Part shown: piece by piece, positions 32,037 to 44,472 of the stretch | How positions within the stretch are numbered: the first letter of the stretch is position 1 | Layout: every line of letters starts with the position of its first letter | NCBI GenBank assembly: GCA_954871525.1 | Contig: OX940869.1 | Location: 14,811,001-14,875,000 of the forward strand | DNA length: 64,000 bases | Reading direction: 5' to 3' | Origin: Parietaria judaica | Lineage: Eukaryota > Streptophyta > Magnoliopsida > Rosales > Urticaceae | The notes under the pieces: generated by a model | Told to the model about the DNA's origin: nothing | Seen by the model: only the letters and a program-made list of their open reading frames with translations | The model's database searches: none | Program-made: the position numbers and the translations under genes

Positions 32037-32049
32037 ACAAGTGGGAGAT
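32037..32049 (+). promoter_or_regulatory. Polypurine tract of the copia element
   Basis: ACAAGTGGGAGAT stands directly before the 3' LTR. It is the standard copia tract form. Confidence 0.85.
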
Positions 32050-34734
32050 TGTTGGACATACGTGTCCTTAAACAAGATATTTTATCCATTTGTAAAAGAT
32101 TATGACAAGTCGTTGAATAAAGATGATACTTATTATGATAATCTTATTATAGTTTCTGGTAGAGTAAAATAGAATGTTTGATCCTTAGTTCATAAAGGAT
32201 GCAATTATGAATTATTATCACAACAGAGTCAATGTGAAGAAGAATTAATAATCATAATAAATGAACTTAAAATGTCCGTGACCTGATTAACTGGGTGGGA
32301 GCCCATTAATCGTACAAGGTCATTAATGTGACTAAGTGACAATCCTATTCTGGATTTTGTGTATGTCACACTCACTAGAAGTGCATTAAGTATGTAGTGT
32401 CTTTATACTGGACTGGACCTGACTTAAACACCGGAAGTTATCATATAAGACCGTCACTGATAACTTGGAGTTGATTCACTAGTAGATGATCAAATGGATA
32501 TTCGATCTAAGTCCTGAGTGATCTTGAGTCTGAGCTGCTGGCTTGATTGTTCTTTGATTTAACCGTTAAAGAACACAATATATTACCGTTGTTCCCAACA
32601 CTATTATTTTGGGAACATGATACTCAGCAGTAAGGGTAGCTTGGTCATAGACATGGGCATCGCACAGCTCTCTTCAGAGTCATGATGATTCCCTTGATTG
32701 TCGGTGGTGAGAAGTTAGAGGTACCCGTGTGCAACTTATGAATCGAAACCATAAGTGGGTTACTCATAATATTACTGACTGAGTCAAGGATGAAAATGCA
32801 ATGAGGGGCATAACGGTAGAAACCTCCTGCTTGTATGTGGATCATCAAGTGAAAGATCAATACCCGAATTTGATTGTATCAATGGACACCCTACTGTTAT
32901 AAAGGGAATAATATATACCGTATCACTAAAGAGTGCAGCCTCGGGTCTATAGTGGAATCACTTCGAGGTTTGACGAACAACTAGCAGTTTGTTGGAGCTT
33001 AAGTGATACGGGTCTATGGTCCCCATGATAGCTCCGTAACGGATGATACGTACGTGATTAAAATACATTTTGGATAATGTTTAATCATTTGGCTTGACTT
33101 ATAAAACTGAAAGGTTTGTGGCAAGCGTCAGATAGTTTTATCGTTAGCGTGGTAAAAGTACCATATTTTTGTACACGAAATTAACTGATAAAAGAAAGTT
33201 AGAATTTAGAGTTTCTAAGTAACTATGCTTTTTGAACCAAGTCATTTCGACTTACGGTTAGTGATTTATGGATTTTCTAAGTTTGTGATCGGTTCGATAA
33301 ACTTTGAAATTAAATCACATGTCATAAATTTAAATGATGGTGTGGCACCATGACATTTTAATGTGTGATATTGAGATCAGGAAATATTAATATAATTTAA
33401 TTATTTGGATTCAATTATTAATATCTTATTATTAATTAAAAATATATATTTATATATATTTAAATGTGTAAATTCGAATTAGGGTTTCATGATATGAAAT
33501 CCTAGCTAATTCGAATGGTATGATTTGGTCTTTCCATATTTGCGGCATAATTACCAAATGTTTTGGTATTTTAGCAAATCCCTAAAATCAATTTAGTCCA
33601 TTGGGTCGGTTATGATTTAATATCAACCGTTGGATTAGGATATTGATAAATTCGAAATTAATAACTTGGTGACCAAGTTTCATTTTTTGAATTTGGTTAA
33701 TTAATTATATCCGTTAGATCGGTCTAAGATTTAATTTTTACCGTCGGATTGAAAATTAATTAATTATATATATATTTATATTATTTTCGAAATATGGTTT
33801 ATGGATAAATTCGAAATTGTTTTTATTAAATCTTTTAATATTTGATTTTATCCTAAACTAATTTGATCCATTAAATCGGTTTAAAGATTTATTTCAACCG
33901 TTGGATCTAGATAATGATAATTCGAATTTATATATATATATATATATAGATAATTCGAATTTATAAAAATAAGAAGATAAGATTGGATTTTTTATTTTAT
34001 CCAAATCTTTCTTATTTAATTAAATCCCTAATTAATTATATCCATTGGATTTAGATAAGATTAAATCTGGACCATTGGATTGAGATAATTAATTATATTT
34101 AATATATGAAATATGAAAATTAGGGAGGGAATTTCTCCAATTCGGTTACGGTTTGAGCCTATAAATAGGAGGCTCATTCTACACATTTTTCACACCTTTC
34201 CCCAGAGAAAAAAATTGAACTCTCCCTCTTCCTCAGGGTCTGCGAATTTTCTCTCTGATCTCTCTTTTCTGGTTCGTCTTAGGAGACTATTTCTCCGGAA
34301 GCTTAAAAAGAACCATCAGTTTAAATTTTGCGACGGAGTCCTGCCGGCGAAGCCCACGCTTAGGTACGAGGATTCCAGGAGAATATGCCGGAAGATCACG
34401 GGAGTTTCCCTCAGCACCGGCGGAGCCCTGCCCGATTCAGAACGCGCAGCCGGAAGTCGTCAATAGAGGTACGGCCTTATGCATTGGGTTAATAAATGCA
34501 ACCATTTACTGCTTTCTATTTATTTCCTATTATGACTAGATTATTAATAATGATTTATGAATATTAAATTACATAATATATATCAGATCTTGTTAAATGG
34601 TTATTATCCGATATCCGGACCGTTGGACGGATAGCAAGTTATTCCGCTTTAAATTAATTTTTAAATGTTACCCGGACGGTTCAGAGGTTCAATTCGTGAT
34701 AATTTTCATGGAATCCGAGACGTGATTTCCAACA
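32050..34734 (+). repeat. 3' LTR of the copia element, 2685 bp
   Basis: It starts TGTTGGACATACGTG and ends TTTCCAACA. It differs from the 5' LTR by scattered substitutions and deletions near the equivalents of 25705-25740 and 25955-25990. A TATA box lies at about 34159-34168. Confidence 0.93.
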
Positions 34735-37700
34735 GGTAACCCTTTAAAAATATTTTAACGAGCATTACAGTCCCATACCAATAATCCCCGTTATCCCATC
34801 CGGTGTACACAACACAAAAAATTAATTTTGACCGATCGTGATAAAATAATTTTCTATTATTTTTCTACACTTTCAAAACTAATTTTAATTAAGCCATGAG
34901 TAAAAATAAATAATCAGCAAAATCGATAAACACACAAACGCGTACATGACAGTAGGACGACTATGTCTGCGCACTCTGATTTTGATCTTCAACAACTGTG
35001 CCTCCTGCTCAGTGCGATTTCTGTGAAGAAGATAGCTCACAATCGTCTTCCGATGTATTCTCCGGAACATGATCGCCGGGAAGTGTGGGCTCCCATTGAA
35101 TAATCACTAAACCCTAAAAGCAATAACCCGGGAAGAATTTTCCCAAGAAATTCGCAAAAACCCTAGAGAAAGAGAGGGGGCGATTTTTCTGAGGCTGAGA
35201 GTTGTGATTTGTGGTTTCTGGACTCTCCTATTTATAGGAAACTGGCCCAACTACTTTTGAGAAAAATCCCTTAACCAATTAGAGAGATTTGCTCAACCAC
35301 TTGGAGATATTCACTCAAAGATTTAAATCTTTGAAAAAGATTTGATTTAAAGAATTAAATTAAATAAGAATAAATCTAAATTGAATATTTTATGAAAATA
35401 TCACACAATAATTAAATAAATAATTCCCACATTATTTTCAAAATTTACTTTCGGAAAAAATTTGCCACCATTAATTCGAAAATTGATAATTAATATTAAT
35501 ATAAATCTATTTAATAATTAGTTAATTATTAATAAAAAATATTAATAACTCAATCCAACAATTAAATTATATTAATAATTATCTTCATTAAATATTCTGG
35601 AATTAATTCCAATATTTAATTTTCTGTCATTTTCGATTTATATAACAGTGATAATTCCGGCCTCAGTTGAAAAATTGTTATGCCCATAAATCTCAAACCT
35701 TACATCAGAATGACACGATTCAAAAGATTAATTCATCAAAATTTAATTTCTCACAACCGTAGGGGTGTCCAATAAATAAATTCAATCAATTTTAATGCTT
35801 CTTTTTTTTCACTAAAACTTTGGTATTTTTGCCACATTATGGTAATCAACGATTTCGTGACGACAATCACGAACCTATTCTGATTTGATATTTTCTATGG
35901 TTAATAAATATAATAAACAAAATAATTGCGATGTCGATCTTATGGAGCTACAAAGGGGACAAATAGACAAATGTACTTAAGCTACGTTGAAAGTGAAAAA
36001 ACTTTCACCAACTTCGATTACATTCCACTATAGCTCAAACCTGAAATCTTTAGTATTGATTATATATTGCTGACCACATGTGTCCATTGATTCAATCAGA
36101 TTATCAGAATCTAGGTTTTTGTATAATTATGATTCTCATCAAAAGGGTAAATTACTGTTTTGCCCTTTTGACGACACTACCTTAATCTATGATTATTGCA
36201 AACTATTCATTCAACCGGTTATGCAACCTTTTGAGTTGATCATGAGTACTTGTTTGTTTCCCACAAATCATAAACTTATTCTCCATATCTTCGACCATGC
36301 AACTTATCCTGGTTAACAGTCTGATCCCAAAATAATGGCACTGGGAATACGCTCGTAGACTTTAACCATTAAATCAAAGACCATGTAAGTTGAACCATAC
36401 AGGTCCATGATGCTTAGGTCATCAACAGATTCCATCCGATCATCATTGTGACTTTATATCATACTTTCATCAGTGACAGACTTATGTGATTATTTTCGAT
36501 ATAAGTCTAGTCCGTCCAGTACGAAGACACTTCATATCTAATAAACTTAATAGTACAGGACATCACTTTAATACAATAATAGATCACCGCATTAATGTGA
36601 TTACGCCCATCAATATTCGTTCTCGATTAGAAGTTCCCATTATCCAATCTAGACTATGGACAAATTTAAGTTCTTTAATTGTGCTTGTCAAACCTCCTCA
36701 CATAGACTCAGTGTGACTACAGAACAAAAATGCAAAGGTAAAGAACCGTGGATCAAACATTCAATTTATTGATATAAATTAATAGATAACTATATAAGAT
36801 TATAATTGATAAGAACTATTCATTAAAAGACAAATGACCAAAATCTTATACAAGCAGGATTAACATCTGAATAGAGAGAATATATCAAATATGTCCAATA
36901 AAGTCACCCTCCACGAACGACGAATTTCTCTATGAACAACTTCGTTTGGCCGACGAACTCTTCGCCGAGGTGACGAACCTCCAGACAAATATCATCGCCA
37001 AGCAACGAATCCCTTTGTCGGTGATAAAGCATGTAAACGAAGACCTACCCTTTGTCGATAAAATCGACATGCAATATCTCACAATAGTTACACATGACAA
37101 GAAGACCCGAGCTAACGAGGTTGTTGGGAATCACGTCTCAAATTCCGTGTAAATTATCACGAATTGTACCTCCGAACCGTCCGGGTAACATTTAAAAAAT
37201 TATTTTTAAAGCGGAAAACTTGTTATCCGTTCAACGGTCTGGATATCAGATAATAACCATATAACAAGATCTGATAAATATTATGTAATTTAATATTCAT
37301 AAATCATTATTAATAATCTAGTCATTATAGGATATAAATAGAAAGAAGTAAATGGTTGCATTTATTAACCCAATGCATAAGGCCGTACCTATATTGACGA
37401 CTTCCGGCTGCGCGTTCTGAATCGGGCAGGGCTCCGCCGGTGCTGAGGGAAACTCCCGTGATCTTCCGCGATATTCTCCTAGATTCCTCGTACCGAAGCG
37501 TGGTCTTCGCCGGCAGGACTCCGTCGCAAAATTTAAACTGGTGGTTTTTTTTAAGCTTCCGGAGAACTAAGTTTCTTAAGCCGAACCAGAAAGAGAGATC
37601 AGAGAGAAAATTCGCAGACCGTGAAAGAGAGGGAGAGTTCGAATTTTTCTTTGCGGAAAGGTGTGAAAAATGTGTAGAATGAGCCTCCTATTTATAGGCT

Positions 37701-37974
37701 CAGACTGTAACCGAATCAGAGAAATTCACTCCCTAATTTCGAATTCTATATATTAAATATAATTAATTATTTCAATCCAATGGTCTAGATTTAATTTTAT
37801 CTAAATCCAATGGATATAATTAATTAGGAATTTAATTAAATAAGAAAGATTTGGATAAAACCAAAAATCCAATCTTATCTTCTTATCTTTATAAAATTAG
37901 AATATATATATATATATATATATATTAAAATTCGAATTCATATTATCTAGATCCAACGGTTGAGATAAATCTTT

Positions 37975-39710
37975 TGTAATATCCGTAATTTTTTATAATT
38001 TATTTTTTATTTTTTTTATGATGTTATAAAATTAATAGCATATTTTTGGTAACTTGTTTGTTAACTTTTAGAATTATTAGGGCCACATTTTAAATATTTC
38101 TTTTACTACTTTGTATGCAAATATACAAAGCTTATTAATATTTTTTTCAGCTCCACGTTTATTTTTTTTACCATAATCATTTTTTTTGCTATACGTATAT
38201 AACCATCATAATTTTTATATACACATCTATTATTTAATTATTAAGTTTTTTTTATCATTAATAAGTTTATACGTGTCTTCTTATTCCTTAATCTTTATCA
38301 CATTTGAACACTAAGTTTTATCTATGTGAACCACGGCTATATTTTAGCCACGTATCTAAATTTACAATGACTATTAGCTACGTGTTTATTTTCTACCTAA
38401 GTTATTTTTTTTTACTCTTATCTATCCGTATGTAAATATCTTAGTTATCATGCTTAGTATGAGTTCAAATACACGTGTTAGTTGTTTGTAATAAAATGCT
38501 ACACGTGGTGGCTTGCAATATTAGCCAGCTCAACGCATTTTATCTCCCTTCAATTTTCATAAACCTTGTTATAATAAGACACCGCCTTGCTTTTAAACCT
38601 GCGTCTGTATATATATATACACACAAAGATCATTTGATATTTGAACACGTACAAGATATTTGAACATGTAAGCCCTAGAGAAAAGAGAGTGTGCCCCTCT
38701 TCAAATATAAATAGCTTGCCTTATATTATATCCTCCCGGTCTTTCATTGTCAAGAGAAAGAATCAATTGAAGAGAAATTCTAGAGGATCGAGTGAAAGCA
38801 TTCGTGTTTGAAAATATTTTCTTACGGTGTACGGTACGTAAAAGCACTCACTGCAACATAACAATAATACAATGTGTGTATGGTTTGAAGTGTGTGAAGT
38901 ATGTGTCAAAATTATTTTCGTTATTTAAAGTTTATCATTTTTTTTACGGAATAGGCACGAGCATTTATGCATACATATATAATCTATTATTATACTAAAT
39001 ATATATGTATGACCTTTTTTATCAAAGCGCGTCGTACTGAGATTTTAAATCTCTCACTGTTGTATCGAGTCGCGTAGTCTCTGAAGTGTACAACGTATCG
39101 AGACGGGTAGTCTCAGAATGGTACAATGTATCGAGCTGCGGCGTCTCTGAATGATATAATATGTATTGGCCTTCGACTGTATCGAGATGTGATATCTTGG
39201 AATGATACGTTGTTGGTCGTGTAACGCGGGTACATACGCAGGGCCCAAGATTATATTTTCTGAGAAATCTATAAGACGTTATAGCATGGCATCGCATTAC
39301 GTGCATTGCATTTATTATTTTTGTGAGTAATAAAAGCCGTTTCGTACTGAGCGTTAGCGCACTCGTATAGTTGTGTTGCAGAATCGGGTGAAAATTGATA
39401 ACTTGCAGAGAAAGCGGAATCAGCGGTGCGGCATATACGACTGCATACGGTGGATAAAACGATCTTGTGATTTTCCGCAAATTATTTTTTTGTACGTTTG
39501 TAGATAAAAAAAATCAAAAGGGCTCCGAAGTTTTATTTTCAACCGGAGCTAGTCCCGAGTATTTGTTGTATAAAGTTCATATATTTATAAAAATAAAATA
39601 TTTAAAGATTTCACTTATTACATTTTTACTTTGTTAAAATATTTTTATAAACCGGGACTTAAACGAGTTTTATGGAAAAAGTAACGGGCCTGGGAAAGCG
39701 GGGCGTTACA
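37975..39710 (+). mobile_element. Solo LTR of probable Ty3/gypsy type nested in the copia LTR, 1736 bp
   Basis: It starts TGTAATATCCGTAATTTTTT and ends GGGGCGTTACA, with the perfect duplication TCTTT (37970-37974, 39711-39715). The ends TGTAAYRYCC/GGGCGTTACA are typical of chromovirus-like gypsy LTRs. A plus-strand TATA TATAAATAG lies at 38706-38714, so the element direction is probably plus. Removing it restores the copia LTR without a break. Confidence 0.88.
39058..39215. repeat. Degenerate tandem repeat inside the solo gypsy LTR
   Basis: Four imperfect units of about 33-50 bp begin GTATCGAG (39063, 39096, 39129 and 39179) and carry GTCTCTGAATGGTACAAY-like text. It lies downstream of the LTR TATA box. 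Confidence 0.75.
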
Positions 39711-41896
39711 TCTTTAAACCGATCAAATGGATCAAATTAGTTTAGGATAAAATCAAATATTAAAAGATTTAATAAAAATCAAATTCGAATTTTTCCAAAA
39801 CTATAATTCGAAAATAATATATAATATATATAATTAATTAATTTCCAATCCGGCGGTAAAGATTAAATCTTAGACCGATCTAACGAATATAATTAATTAG
39901 CTAAATTCGAAAATCAAAACTTGGTCACCAAGTTATTAATTTCGAATATATCAATATCCTAATCCAACGGTTGATATTAAATCATAACCGATCCAATGGA
40001 TTGAATTGATTTTAGGGTTTTTCTCAAATACCAAAACAATTAGTACTTTTGCTGCAATTATGAAAAGACCAAGTCTATCCATTCGAATGCATATGGTTCC
40101 ACATTCCATGGCATAATTCGATTTCTACACATATAATATATATGAAAATATATCATTTACATATTAATATAAATCTATTAATTATTTATTAATTATTAAT
40201 AATATATTAATAATAAAAATCGAATAATTAAATTATATTAATATTCTCTGATCTCAATATCACATATTTAAATGTCATGGTTACACACCATCATTTATAT
40301 TCTTGACATGAGATTTAATTTCATAGTTTACCGAAACGATCACAAACTTAGAAATTATCTCAATCACAAACCGTACGTCGAAACGACTCGGTTCCAAAAG
40401 CAAAGTCGCTTAGAATTTAATTTCCAACAACTTTCATGTTGTCAGAAAATCCAAATTCTACTTTCTTTTGTCAGTTAATTTTGGTTACCAAGATATGGTA
40501 CTTTTACCACGCTACTGATAAAACTATCTGATGTCTGTCACAGACTTCAGTTTTATGAGTCTTGCCAAATTATCTTCAAAACATTTCAAAATGTTTTTAT
40601 CACGTACGTATCATCCGTTACGGAGCTATCCTGGGGACCATGGACCCGTATCACTTAAGCTCAAACGAACTGCTAGGGTGTTCGTCAAACCTCGGTGTTA
40701 ATTCCACTATAAACCCGAGGCTGCACTCTTTACTGATATAGTATATATTATTCCCTTAATTACAGTAGGGTGTCCATTGATATAATCAAATTCGGGTTAT
40801 TGATCTTTCACTTGATGATCCACACAGGAGCAGGCGGTTTCTACCGTTATGCCCCTCATTGCATTTGCATCCTTGACTCAGTCAATAATATCATGAGTAA
40901 CCCACTTATGGTTTCGATTCATAAGTTGCGCACGTGTACCTCTCACTTCTCACCACCGACAATCAAGGGAATCATCATGACTCTGAAGAGAGCTGTGTGA
41001 TGCCCATGTCTATGACCAAGCTACCCTTACTGTTGACTATCATGTTCCCAAAATAATAGTGTTGGGAACAACGGTAATATATCGCGTTCTTTAACGGTTA
41101 AATCAAAGAACAATCAAGCCAACAGCGCGGACTCAAGATCACTCAGTACTTAGATCGAATATCCATTTGCTCATCTACTAGTGACTCAACTCCAAGTTAT
41201 CAGTGACGGTCTTATATGATAACTTCCGGAGTTTAAGTCAGGTCCAGTCCAGTATGAAGACACTTCATACTTAAAGCACTTCTAGTGAGTGTGACACACA
41301 CAAAATCCAGAATAGGATTGTCGCTTAGTGACATTAATGACCCTATACGATTAATGGGCTCCCACCCAGTTAATCAGGTCACGGACAATTTAAGTTCATT
41401 TAATATGATTATTAATTCTTCCTCACAATAACTCTGTTGTAATAATAATAACATAATTGCATCCTGTATGAACTAAGAATCAAACATTCTATTTTACTTT
41501 ACCAGAAACTATAATAAGATTATCATAATAAGCATCATCTTTATTCAACGACTTGTCATAATCTTGTACAAATGGATAAAATATCTTGTTTAAGGACACA
41601 CATGTCCAACAGATGTTAATCAGGACGTCCCCAGAATCCCCCCGGAATTGACATACAAGCTCGAGGAAACTTGAAGGACGATACGAACGAGCCACGAAGC
41701 AACCGACGGACCCCACATCACGACGAAGATCCATGGAGGCTCACCAAAGATGAAGGATTCGCCTCGAACTTTTATAATCATTAGTCAATTCTCATTGACT
41801 CCATCTTTGATTGCTCACGCGACCACCGAGTCTGGGCCGAAGCTCGAATCGTGGATAAGGTTCACAGTTAGTCCATTTTCGTGCATTAACACAAAT

Positions 41897-42004
41897 ATTT
41901 TAATTCAATACAATAAATAGTAGTATACCCGAAAAATCGAACTTTCAGTGTTTTTATCAGTAGCAACTATTCAAAATTTAGAGTAGTAAATTATTATTGG
42001 TTAT
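41897..42004. other. Short AT-rich flank between the nest and the next element
   Basis: About 108 bp without features, except that its last five bases GTTAT are the target duplication of the next element. Confidence 0.7.
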
Positions 42005-42789
42005 TGTTATGTGTGTTTTTCAGAGCCTAAAAATGTTAAGGCCCAACCCAATTAACGTATTTAAAAAGGCTCAAACGCGAAAGGCCCATTAAGACCATCC
42101 AGGTCCTCTCCGGAAAAGTCAACTCTGACTAGACACATAAAAGTCCATGAGACCCGCCCCGATAAAGTCAATTCAAACCCGACTTGGGAATATTAATGCG
42201 GGATCTATTCCGAAAAACATGCTTTTAGGGGTACGACCCCTAATTAGGGGTCACTACGACCCCTAATAAATAAAGTATGCATTTAGGAGTCGATATGACC
42301 CTTAATTAGGGGTTACAGCGACCCCTAAAGATAAAAACATGGTTTTATGGGGTCGCAACAACCCCTAATTATGGGTCGCTACGACCCCTAAAAAATAAAC
42401 CGTGCCTTAAGGGGTCGTTACGACCCCTATTTAGGGATCGCTACGACCCCTAAAGCGGAAAACACACCCTTAGGGGTCGCACGGTAAGCTTTCTCAAGCA
42501 AAAAAACCTCTGCTCGTCACTCTCTCTTCCCGATACTAAAGTACTCGACTAATGTTGAGCGTCGGAGCGAGCGACAGAGGTCCCCCCTCTGCCCTCCTCG
42601 GGAGTTCACATTTTTTTACTCTTTTTTCAGGAGCGGAAACAAATGCGGCTAATCCGGAAGCGACTTTCGGCGTATCAAAGGCGAAGAAAAGAGCTTCAAT
42701 CCCATTCTGACCACCACACGGTCATTGGGCCCGGCCCAAAACAGAGCTTTGGCCCGCTTTTCACGTTGATCCGAAAAATGACATTAACA
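42005..42789 (+). repeat. 5' LTR of the LARD-like element, TATA box deleted
   Basis: It starts TGTTATGTGTGTTTTTC and ends ATGACATTAACA. It holds an array of GGGGTCGNNNCGACCCC motifs. Compared with the 3' LTR it lacks about 40 bp after GGGGTCGCACG, which in the 3' copy contain CCCTATAAATACG. Confidence 0.92.
42225..42482. repeat. Array of GGGGTCGNNNCGACCCC inverted repeats in the LTR
   Basis: About eight near copies of AGGGGTCGYTACGACCCCTAA, each a palindrome-like unit, are separated by AT-rich spacers at 15-60 bp spacing. A matching but rearranged set lies at 48876-49090 in the 3' LTR. They are upstream of the TATA position in U3. Confidence 0.9.
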
Positions 42790-42791
42790 TT

Positions 42792-42808
42792 TGGCGCTAG
42801 TAGGAGGG
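42792..42808 (+). promoter_or_regulatory. Primer-binding site of the LARD-like element
   Basis: TGGCGCTAGTAGGAGGG lies two bases after the LTR end. TGGCGC-type sites are found in gypsy elements of the Tat/Athila side, not the methionine type. The tRNA is not assigned. Confidence 0.8.
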
Positions 42809-43002
42809 CCCCGACAAATTCAAGCCTCGGAGTCCTGCCAGCTATTTCCTATAAATTCATCATCAACAGCCTAGGAGTCGTTCAACCTCTCGATAGGCAC
42901 CACCTCTTTTCTTGCACGAAACGACGAACAGGCGGCGAAAGACACTCAGGTGGTAACAAATATGCTTGGATGGCAAAATATGCTTAGGTGATGAAGATGC
43001 TT

Positions 43003-43995
43003 AAGGAATTGACGCCATCGCATAGGAGGTCCTCGGCAAAGACATGAGTCCGGAGGAAGCAAAAAAGCCAAGACTGGAGACCCTGTCACACGTAACCTCG
43101 CGCTAGCCACCGACGATCAATCGCGCGCTTAAGGAATCGAAGTCATCGCATAGGAGGTCCTCGGTAAAGAAGGGAGCCCGGCGGGAGCAAACAAGCCAAG
43201 ACCGGAGCCCCTGTCGCACGTAACCTCCTATTCGCCACCGTCAATCCACCGCGCGCTAACGGATTCAACGTAATCATAATGACGGTCATCGGCCAACACA
43301 GGAGCCCGACGGGAGCAAAAAAGCCAATATTAGAGCTACATGTCACACGTAACCTCGTGTTTGCCGCCGGCGTTTCACCACACGCTTAAGGATTCAACGC
43401 CACCGCAAAGGAGGTCCACGACAAAACTAGAGCCCAACAGGAGCAAAAAGCCAAGACTCGGGCACAATCTGTCGCACGAAACCTCCATTTGCCACCGGCA
43501 ATCTACCGCGCGCTTTAGGAGTCGACACCATCGCGAAGGAGGTTATCAGCAACCTGCCTCTCGTTCTCTACCAGCGATCCATCGCGCTTAAGGAATTAAC
43601 GCCACTGCAAAGGAGGTCCTCGACAAATACAGGAGCGTGACGAGAGAAAAATTCCAAGACCCGGGAATCATTATTCGCATGTAACCTCCTATTTTCCAAA
43701 GGCGATCCACCGCGCGCTAAAGGATTCAACGTCAAAGACGGGGGGAGCCCGGCGAGAGCAAAAAGCTAAGACCCCGGAGCCATCCATAATGCGTAACCTC
43801 CTAGCAAAGGAAGTTCACCGCGTGCTAAAGGATTCAGTGTCAAAGATGAGAGCCTAGAAAGAGCAAAACGCCGAGACCCCGGAGCCATATGTCAAACGTA
43901 ACCTCACGTTCGCCGTCAGCAATCCAAGATGCACTTGAGGAGTCAACGCCATAGCAAAGGAAGTCCTCGGAGAAAATAGGAACCCGGCGGGAGCA
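43003..43995. repeat. 127-bp degenerate tandem array
   Basis: About nine units start AAGGAATYRACGCCATCGC and contain GGAGGTCCTCGGC, GGAGCCCGGCGGGAGCAA, GCACGTAACCTCC and CCACCGCGCGCT. They begin near 43005, 43132, 43259, 43387, 43515 (truncated), 43588, 43718, 43826 and 43936. Identity is low, so the array is old. Short frames in it are not coding. Confidence 0.88.
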
Positions 43996-44472
43996 AAGAC
44001 ACAAGAATCGGACCGGACATAACGGGAAAACTTGGAGGCACGGCAATGGCCCTCCACGGAGAACGGCCTTAATACCGACCTCAAGCCTCGCTTTCGGTCA
44101 TCCAACAACTAGAAGTCCAATCTCGATCGGCTCTCATGCGTGACCCGTTTGCACGATCACCTCCCAAATTAAAGCACCTGAAGACCTCAAGCATCTCTAA
44201 ATCGGATTTGACGAGAAAGGGACTGCACCATTAATTACGTCGAATTTGCACAAACACCTTTTTAGGTTTAAAAAATCTATATGTATTTATACACAAAAGA
44301 AATAAACGATATAGTGCGTTCCATTTATCAAAGCTTTACAATCTTTGTGGCAACCCTAATTTTATTACAAAGCCGATCGTCAATGGAAGGAACAGCGAAG
44401 CCGAAATAATGATGAACCCCGACGGTTGTGCTACCCCGTTCCGACAGCAGCCAACGGCGAATTCAGTCTATG

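Larger units (their letters stand above)
24539..34734 (+). mobile_element. Ty1/copia element with 2.7-kb LTRs that lacks gag, protease and integrase
   Basis: Complete from TG at 24539 to CA at 34734 with the perfect duplication GGTAA (24534-24538, 34735-34739). LTRs are 24539-27310 and 32050-34734. A methionine-tRNA PBS and a purine tract are in place. The only retroelement coding region is RT-RNase H at 30270-32034. The 3-kb space where gag, protease and integrase belong holds a GC-rich block, an inverted-repeat array, a repeat block and a spliced C2CH gene. The LTRs differ by many substitutions and by indels (for example about 40 bp near 25700), so it is old. It is a non-autonomous derivative that replaced its genes by other sequence. 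Confidence 0.92.
24411..36900 (-). mobile_element. Solo Ty1/copia-type LTR, second layer (about 2.3 kb once the insertion is removed)
   Basis: On the minus strand the LTR starts TATTGGACATA at 36900 (the expected TG now reads TA) and ends AGTCCCAACA at 24411. The duplication AAGTC is at 24406-24410 and 36901-36905. Its pieces are 24411-24538 and 34740-36900. The layout follows the 24539 copia LTR (a tract around the ATG-like TGTCCATTGAT, an AT-rich part, a CCTATAAATAGG TATA at about 35226-35239), but identity is much lower, so it is a related older family. Confidence 0.85.
37122..41611 (-). mobile_element. Solo Ty1/copia LTR, close relative of the 24539 element LTR
   Basis: On the minus strand it starts TGTTGGACATGTGTG at 41611 and ends GACGTGATTCCCAACA at 37122. 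Pieces are 37122-37974 and 39716-41611, about 2.75 kb, close in length and order to the 24539 LTR. The flanking duplications GAGGT (37117-37121) and GATGT (41612-41616) differ by one base. A solo LTR is left from LTR-LTR recombination. Confidence 0.87.
24004..41891 (+). mobile_element. Solo LTR forming the bottom layer of the nest (about 0.9 kb once insertions are removed)
   Basis: The outer ends read TGTTATGCGTATTTTCTC and GCATTAACA, with a perfect 5-bp duplication CAAAT at 23999-24003 and 41892-41896. The LTR pieces are 24004-24410, 36906-37121 and 41617-41891. The ends match those of the complete element at 42005-49438 and the solo LTR at 54262-55114, so this is one family, though the interiors differ. 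No internal region is left, which is the mark of LTR-LTR recombination. Two later insertions split it. Confidence 0.88.
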
